In this document: positions 60,501-64,000 of the stretch, in pieces
Numbering within the stretch: the stretch's first letter is position 1
Layout of the letters: each line of letters begins with the position of its first letter
Source: Mesorhizobium sp.
GTDB taxonomy: Bacteria; Pseudomonadota; Alphaproteobacteria; Rhizobiales; Rhizobiaceae
NCBI RefSeq assembly: GCF_023954305.1
Contig: NZ_JAMLIG010000002.1
Location: forward strand, 372,001 to 436,000
Length of the DNA: 64,000 nt
Direction: 5' to 3'
Made by a program: the position numbers and the translations under genes
The notes under the pieces: model-generated
Database searches by the model: none
Seen by the model: the letters and a program-made list of their open reading frames with translations, nothing else
Told to the model about the DNA's origin: nothing

Positions 60501-60731
60501 ATCGTGCGCGCGATCGCCGGTCTCGGCAGCGGCCTCGGCATGACCATCGTCGCCGAGGGCGTCGAGACGATGACCGAGGCGCGCCTCCTCGCCCAGCTCG
60601 GCTGCACCGAATTCCAGGGCTTTCTCTTCGGCCGCCCGACACCGGTTGCCGCACTTCGCGAGATCGACCACATCGCGGCCGCCTCGGCCGTCGAGGAATG
60701 TCTGGCGCCGGCGATGGAAGCGGCTGCCTGA
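57549..60731 (+). CDS. Ammonium transporter fused to PAS-GGDEF-EAL
   Basis: A 1060-residue protein. A signal peptide (1-29) leads into a complete Amt domain (about 40-415). It has the twin pore histidines His202 (STVVHATGAW) and His357 (GVHGFSGVVG) and WIGFNGGS of the inner gate. The Amt C-terminal regulatory tail, the PII-contact region, is kept (RVTSEEERSGLNEAEHG, 418-434). A HAMP-like linker (440-500), a PAS domain (505-612), a GGDEF domain (615-785; intact GGDEF at 700-704) and an EAL domain (795-1045; YEALIRW, DDFGTGYSS) follow. Both c-di-GMP domains keep catalytic motifs. AGGAG and GGGGG precede the ATG. The likely role is ammonium-responsive cyclic-di-GMP turnover at the inner membrane; the direction of activity is unknown. 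Confidence 0.95.
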   Translation: MRRISRSRAVSIMVFAGLAGAGAPINAAADELSVEALKLELDMSWTLLAAGLVLMMQVGFLLLEAGMVRSKNSINVAQKNLLDMVFAILAFGAVGFMFAFAPSHGLPLGFDGGYFLLTGLDDWQTAFFVFQVMFCGTAATIVSGAVAERMRLFAYVLGSIFIAFIIYPVFVHWAWGTALGPNGSAFLANMGFVDFAGSTVVHATGAWVSLAACWIMGAREGRYDANGTPVRIAGHNPVLTTAGAMILFVGWIGFNGGSTVAASPDIAHVIANTVIAAGTGGTAGYLLGWHQDGVVYPEKSVCGMLGGLVAVTAGCMALGPIGAFMVGLLGGLVAIWGNDVVERDLKIDDAVGAIGVHGFSGVVGTLGVALLAPAENLPTGSRFDQLQVQAVGVAVNFIWSFGVAVAFFWVLSRFTRLRVTSEEERSGLNEAEHGTRMGIGHVEQALEKLVHGNADLTMRIPSVPGDESETLTRLFNGLMDSIQREEDARAETKRIARDAAEAERLSALANATFEAIVILQDGRIVDGNDKLAELFGTSLAKLKGRKLLELIAPDSVAEVRSAIARSVADAYESAIVDMAGNRIPVEMRGREVTYYGVRSWVGCIVDLRERKNAENRIRHLALHDTLTGLANRALFNEKLAALTRSGGGAGGKTALLLIDLDRFKNVNDIHGHPAGDRVIQVSAKRLADLAPDTCLTSRLGGDEFAVLMPGLAFAAQAADLAFRIVSSLILPISLEDGTQVRVGASVGVAVADNRSGEIERLVSRADTALYHAKHMGRNTYCLYEPGMDAQLEKRREIEADLADALERGEFDLHFQPRICIATRRIASYEALIRWRHPTKGLISPGDFIPIAEQNGKIIAIGEWVLREACRCVRSELGGARVSVNVSPVQFRQRNFIEVVEQAIADTGIDPSMLELEVTEGVLIDDDKSAHRILTGIKRLGVTVALDDFGTGYSSLGYLGRFPVDTIKIDRSFVRDMAKSDTAMTIVRAIAGLGSGLGMTIVAEGVETMTEARLLAQLGCTEFQGFLFGRPTPVAALREIDHIAAASAVEECLAPAMEAAA

Positions 60732-60822
60732 CGTCCGGGCAGTGTTCCCTGTCGAAATTGTCCCAAATCGGTGCTTTACCACGCCGGGATTTGGCTGCAT
60801 CCTTGAAATATAGGGGGCCTCG

Positions 60823-61470
60823 ATGTTCGGAACCTCGGCACCATTTGTCGTAACTCTGTTAGTATCGGTTCTTACCTGGACCGTTACTACGTTTTTTGCC
60901 GATATTTCCCAGGTCTCGGCGCTGATGTATTCGGAGACCCGAGGGACGGGGCGCGACTCCAAGGCCTATGTGGAATACCGCCTGACGAATGTCTCGCCGC
61001 GCAAACACCTTGCGGATTTCTTCGTCAGCATCGACTGCGTCGACCGAACGCGTGGGTGCTTCCAGGAAGGCGAGGCGACCAACGGCGAAATCGGGATGAC
61101 GATAACCGTTCCCCCATGGAGCATGACCACGAATGTAGAGAACATGGGCCTGTCCGTCCGTCAGAAGGTAGATTTGCCGCTCGATCAGTCATTTGTCATT
61201 CGCGCCACGCTCTCGTCTCCGGATTCGAAAGTCGTCTTGCTGGCGTCGTCGGACCCGCAGAAGCCCGAGGCCATCCGCGGCCTCGATCTCCTGCTCACGG
61301 ACAGCATCACGGCCGAACTCTTCATTGGACGAAACTATGTGACGATTGTCGCCGTCCTGTGGATCGCGGCAGCAGTCATCCTCGCATTCGTCTATTTTGC
61401 CGCCCGACGACCTGAAGGGCCGAAATCACCCGAGACTGTCAATGTGGTCATCTCGAAGGAACCGCCATGA
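60823..61470 (+). CDS. Membrane protein with periplasmic domain, unknown
   Basis: A 215-residue protein with one N-terminal helix (FVVTLLVSVLTWTVTTFFA) and one near the C-terminus (VTIVAVLWIAAAVILAFVYF). They enclose a roughly 140-residue beta-rich domain with a Cys pair (SIDCVDRTRGCF). No family was recognised. GGGGGG precedes the ATG. It starts 91 bp after the Amt fusion and overlaps the next gene by 4 bp (ATGA), so it forms a two-gene unit, possibly transcribed with the fusion. Confidence 0.75.
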   Translation: MFGTSAPFVVTLLVSVLTWTVTTFFADISQVSALMYSETRGTGRDSKAYVEYRLTNVSPRKHLADFFVSIDCVDRTRGCFQEGEATNGEIGMTITVPPWSMTTNVENMGLSVRQKVDLPLDQSFVIRATLSSPDSKVVLLASSDPQKPEAIRGLDLLLTDSITAELFIGRNYVTIVAVLWIAAAVILAFVYFAARRPEGPKSPETVNVVISKEPP

Positions 61471-62303
61471 GAACCGCCACCGTCCTTTTTTCGGCATCGG
61501 TCGCGCTTGGGATACTTCACGTGCAATCGTCCCGCGCGGAGGAGACGGCGCCAACCGCCGTCAACGTGACAATAAAGGTATACTCGGCGCGAAATCGAAC
61601 TCTTGCGGTTCCGTCTAAGGTCTATCGAAAAAAGCTTGGCGGAAGCAAGGAGTTCCTCGCGAATACAAACTCCGACGGAGTTCTACAGCACCGCGAACCA
61701 GAATGTGATTTCGTCTACTATGCGGCCGAATCCCTTCATCCAAACGTCTTTCCTTTGCGGGAAGACTGGCGGCAATGCAGCAGCAACTCCGTGATCGATT
61801 TCGCAATGGCCCCCTCGGGCGTATCGCAGACGGCGTTCATGCTCCTCGAAGGGCAGACTCCCGAGGGCTTCGTCCTGCCGCAGGGATATGACGTGGTGTT
61901 GCAGGAGTTGAAGGAAGCGCAAGACCGACAGGAATGGGGAGCGGTCGCGAAATTGAGTTCCCATCTCGCGGCTCAATACCGGGCTGCCGGATATGCCAGC
62001 GAGGCAAACGCCTTCTCCGAGATATCGCTTGCGACCGCCGCTCAAATCGCTGCGCCGCAAACGACGGACTCGGTCTCAAGCCCGCTTTTGACAGCGGACA
62101 AGCACGGCACCCCGATCCTGACGCTCCAGGCGAGCAAGTATCTCAAGGCGTTTCAACAGGAGTGCGGCATTCCGGTTGACGGTCAAGTCGGCTGGACGAC
62201 GATGGGCTGCCTGCCGGGCGGAGCAGGATACACGCTCCCGAAGGAGACGGCATTGTTCCCCCTGCCCGACGCGGGCGACACATCGACGGGCGGTCGCACA
62301 TAG
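61467..62303 (+). CDS. Secreted protein with a peptidoglycan-binding-like end
   Basis: A 278-residue protein with a signal peptide (RTATVLFSASVALGILHVQSSRA). The first 110 residues form a beta-rich domain (NVTIKVYSARNRTLAVPSKV) with three Cys; a helical middle (LQELKEAQDRQEWGAVAKLS) follows. Near the C-terminus LKAFQQECGIPVDGQVGWTTMGCL fits the peptidoglycan-binding-1 pattern (FQ..xGIxVDGxVGxxT...L). Translation is coupled to the preceding membrane protein. Together they look like an envelope pair of unknown role. Codon use is less GC-rich than in the neighbouring genes. Confidence 0.75.
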   Translation: MRTATVLFSASVALGILHVQSSRAEETAPTAVNVTIKVYSARNRTLAVPSKVYRKKLGGSKEFLANTNSDGVLQHREPECDFVYYAAESLHPNVFPLREDWRQCSSNSVIDFAMAPSGVSQTAFMLLEGQTPEGFVLPQGYDVVLQELKEAQDRQEWGAVAKLSSHLAAQYRAAGYASEANAFSEISLATAAQIAAPQTTDSVSSPLLTADKHGTPILTLQASKYLKAFQQECGIPVDGQVGWTTMGCLPGGAGYTLPKETALFPLPDAGDTSTGGRT

Positions 62304-62682
62304 GCGACGCCATCTCCGGCGCCAGCCCGAGCGCGACACGGTCGGAGATTTCGCACGCAAGTGCCCGATCCGGGACCTCAAAGTTGGGCGACGCTCGTTC
62401 TCGACGCCAAAGTCACTTCCGAATTGCTCAAGCAGCGACCGTATGGAGTGGTATCGCGCAGGTCCCCGCGCGAGACCTGTCGACCATCCAGTTTCCCTGT
62501 CCCGTGGATTTGCGAGATAAAGCCTCGATCGGCAGACACCCAATACATGCCTGGGGACGGCCTGATTCGGATAGAAACAGCTCAGAGCGAAGCAGAATGC
62601 TTTATTTCTGATTGAAGAGCGGTTGAAACAAAGCACATCGCTTGCTAAGGTTTTCTTGGGGCGAGATCTTCGGGGGTTTATT
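62304..62682. other. 379-bp stretch with a degenerate Lrp 3' end
   Basis: No intact gene is supported here. The first 60 bp resemble the end of the Lrp gene at 63567 (see next entry). The rest turns AT-richer from about 62560. An 84-codon frame from GTG 62361 has no ribosome site or recognisable composition and was not accepted. Confidence 0.55.
62309..62365 (-). pseudogene. Remnant of an Lrp/AsnC gene 3' end
   Basis: Read on the minus strand this encodes EISDRVALGLAPEMA, matching EIIDRVALGLKPEMA at the C-terminus of the Lrp gene at 63567. About 36 of the first 44 bases are identical. No stop follows at the homologous place and the similarity fades after about 18 codons. It is either the relic of a tandem Lrp paralogue or one end of a duplication that flanks the AT-rich insert 62560-63566. 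Confidence 0.6.
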
Positions 62683-63066
62683 ATGGGCACAATTGTCAGA
62701 ATTATTAGCGCTGCGGGATTGCTCTTTGCGACCGTAAGCGCAGCGGACTCTAAACATCAGATTAATCGGAATGTCAAAAGCGGCGAAGCCACCTACATCT
62801 CCGACAACTTTAACTGCAAGGGCGGGGCCGTCTCCGCGGCCATTTCGACGCCTCCGGCACACGGAACAGCGAAAGTCGTTGTTGTCACGGAAGCCGTGAG
62901 TTCCAGGAAGCTGAAGACAAGTGGCTTTTTGTCGTGCGAGGGGAAGGTAACGAAGATATACTATATACAATACAAGTCAAATGCCGGTTATAAGGGAAAA
63001 GATGTTATTGGGGTTAGATGGAGTGGGTCGAATAAGGAATTCAACTACAAAGTTAACGTTAAGTAA
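62683..63066 (+). CDS. Small secreted protein in AT-rich DNA
   Basis: A 127-residue protein with a signal peptide (TIVRIISAAGLLFATVSA). The mature domain is beta-rich with two Cys (NFNCKGG, FLSCEGK) and many Lys/Ser/Thr (ISTPPAHGTAKVVVVTEAVS, IYYIQYKSNAGYKGKDVIGV). GGGGG precedes the ATG. Base composition is clearly lower in GC than the rest of the window, with codons such as AAT, TTA and ATA common, suggesting recent acquisition. The STPPAHGTAKV pattern recalls Ig-like or cadherin-like secreted folds but is not diagnostic. Confidence 0.7.
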   Translation: MGTIVRIISAAGLLFATVSAADSKHQINRNVKSGEATYISDNFNCKGGAVSAAISTPPAHGTAKVVVVTEAVSSRKLKTSGFLSCEGKVTKIYYIQYKSNAGYKGKDVIGVRWSGSNKEFNYKVNVK

Positions 63067-63127
63067 TCCCTATCTTATAGTTTACTTTTACTAATCTACG
63101 TATCGCGACATAGTTCGGGGCGCCGGA

Positions 63128-63412
63128 ATGCGAACATCTATGATCTCACTCAAGGGAAAATTGATTTCCGCAGTCGCCACGGTACTTATCTATCATGCCG
63201 CGCCAGCGGCGGCTAATTTTACCTGTAAGGTGCAATGCACGACCGCGGCGGGCGCAGCGGCAGGCAAGAAGTCAACTTCATCGGTTGCACAGCCTCAACT
63301 GTGCGGAGCTTTCATCAAGAAGGAAGCCAAGAAATGCCCCGGCGGCAACGCCAACGGCGACGCTGGGGGGTATGGCACGATAAAGATCCGCGACGGCAAG
63401 GTGGCTCGCTAA
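63128..63412 (+). CDS. Small secreted Cys-containing protein
   Basis: A 94-residue protein with a signal peptide (SLKGKLISAVATVLIYHAAPAAA). The 64-residue mature part has four Cys (FTCKVQC, QLCGAF, KKCPGG) and ends Gly-rich (NANGDAGGYGTIKIRDGK). No family was recognised. An ATG four codons in is an alternative start. It follows the other AT-rich secreted gene by 61 bp. The 154 bp after it hold nothing I can name. Confidence 0.6.
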   Translation: MRTSMISLKGKLISAVATVLIYHAAPAAANFTCKVQCTTAAGAAAGKKSTSSVAQPQLCGAFIKKEAKKCPGGNANGDAGGYGTIKIRDGKVAR

Positions 63413-63566
63413 GGCGCGCTGGCCGACGCCCTTGGAATAGCCGTCTGAGGTCCGCCAGAAATTCGGGTGGGCCAGGTCAGCATTTCTCCCTGCTCAATCT
63501 ATTTGGAGGGATGTGATCTGCGGAACCGAACAACACCTCTTCGCCATCGATTCAAGCTTCGCTCAG

Positions 63567-64000
63567 CTACGCCATCTCCGGTTTCAGCCCGAGCGCCACG
63601 CGGTCGATGATCTCCCTGAGTGCGAAGCTCGAGTTGATCTTGGTGACGTGCGGCAGCGCCGTCAGCCATTCCTTGTGGATGCGTTCGTAGTCGGCGAGGT
63701 CCCGCGCCGCGATCCTTAGGATATAGTCGTATTCGCCCGACATCAGGTGGCAGGACAGGATGTTGGGACAGCGCTTCACCGCGGCCTCGAAGTCGGACAG
63801 CGTCTTCTCGAACTGGCCGGACAGCGAGATGTGGACGATCGCGGTCATCTGGTGGCCGATCGCCGCGTTCGAGATGCGGGCATGGTAGCCGCGGATGACG
63901 CCGGCCTTTTCGAGCGCGTCGAGCCGCCGCGAACAGGCCGATTGCGACAGGCCGGCCTTTTCGGCGAGCGCCGCGTTGGAAATTCGACCGTCTTTCTGAA
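63567..64000 (-). CDS. Lrp/AsnC-family transcriptional regulator, partial
   Basis: The start lies beyond the right edge; about 143 codons are present. The visible N-terminal part is the helix-turn-helix QKDGRISNAALAEKAGLSQSACSRRLDALEKAGVIRGYHARI. It is followed by the RAM/AsnC ligand-binding domain (LMSGEYDYILRIAARDLADYERI, LPHVTKINSSFALREI). These regulators respond to amino acids. The target is probably outside the window. A degenerate copy of this gene's 3' end lies at 62309-62365. Confidence 0.92.
   Translation of the reverse strand, partial: QKDGRISNAALAEKAGLSQSACSRRLDALEKAGVIRGYHARISNAAIGHQMTAIVHISLSGQFEKTLSDFEAAVKRCPNILSCHLMSGEYDYILRIAARDLADYERIHKEWLTALPHVTKINSSFALREIIDRVALGLKPEMA

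Noticed and set aside
62361..62615. 84-codon frame starting at GTG
   Set aside because: No ribosome site, no recognisable features, and it overlaps the Lrp remnant; probably non-coding.
1..64000. CRISPR arrays, tRNA or rRNA genes, integrases
   Set aside because: No regularly spaced direct repeats, cloverleaf-like tRNA sequences, rRNA segments or recombinase motifs were recognised by eye; tRNAscan-SE or an rRNA search could confirm.

Overview
The window is a GC-rich, densely packed stretch of alphaproteobacterial chromosome. It most likely comes from a Hyphomicrobiales member near Mesorhizobium/Phyllobacteriaceae. This rests on gene content: a purC-purS-purQ-purL cluster followed by bolA, a glnB-glnA pair behind a sigma-54-type promoter, the F1-ATPase zeta inhibitor (DUF1476), an ATP12 chaperone, a DUF3126-cysE pair, a two-domain cold-shock protein and an Nnr fusion. 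No rRNA, tRNA, CRISPR array, integrase or complete insertion sequence was seen. Long antisense reading frames are GC-driven shadows and are left out.

Layout. 1-11.2 kb: a cut-off glyoxalase-fold gene, a serine hydrolase, an HpcH/HpaI aldolase, the zeta inhibitor, and the purine cluster with two non-purine genes inserted (a coiled-coil protein and a lipoprotein). These are followed by bolA and two LysR regulators divergent from metabolic genes. 11.2-20 kb: a secreted protein, nnr, glnBA, a hemerythrin gene with a premature stop, and a DUF4212/sodium symporter pair. 20-31.8 kb: atp12, a DMT exporter, an rluC-like gene, a fluoride channel, rarA, a Do-type protease, a broken ankyrin gene, a Tas-type reductase, a Rieske oxygenase and a CorC/HlyC-type protein. 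31.8-45 kb: a molybdopterin/cytochrome b pair, cysE, gloA, an acyl-CoA carboxylase beta subunit, an SGNH hydrolase facing a LysM protein, a desaturase and a J-domain-like protein. 45-55 kb: small DUF proteins, a MITE-like palindromic element, and a compact operon phr - FAD oxidoreductase - DUF1365 - cyclopropane synthase-like methyltransferase. 55-64 kb: a periplasmic nucleotidase, a 1060-residue ammonium transporter fused to PAS-GGDEF-EAL, a run of unrecognised envelope or secreted proteins in AT-richer DNA, and an Lrp/AsnC regulator cut by the window end.

Functional themes. Nitrogen status is represented twice: PII (glnB) with glutamine synthetase, and the Amt-PAS-GGDEF-EAL fusion, which looks able to turn ammonium occupancy or flux into a cyclic-di-GMP signal. 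F1-ATPase control appears as the zeta inhibitor and ATP12. The phr-to-cfa operon looks like a photo-oxidative membrane-lipid module.

The least explained parts are the Amt fusion with its downstream unknown pair, the 1.3-kb AT-richer patch beside the Lrp gene with a degenerate copy of that gene's 3' end, and a palindromic repeat family. That family occurs as a 350-bp element and as a 33-bp solo copy, and both supply stop codons to neighbouring genes.
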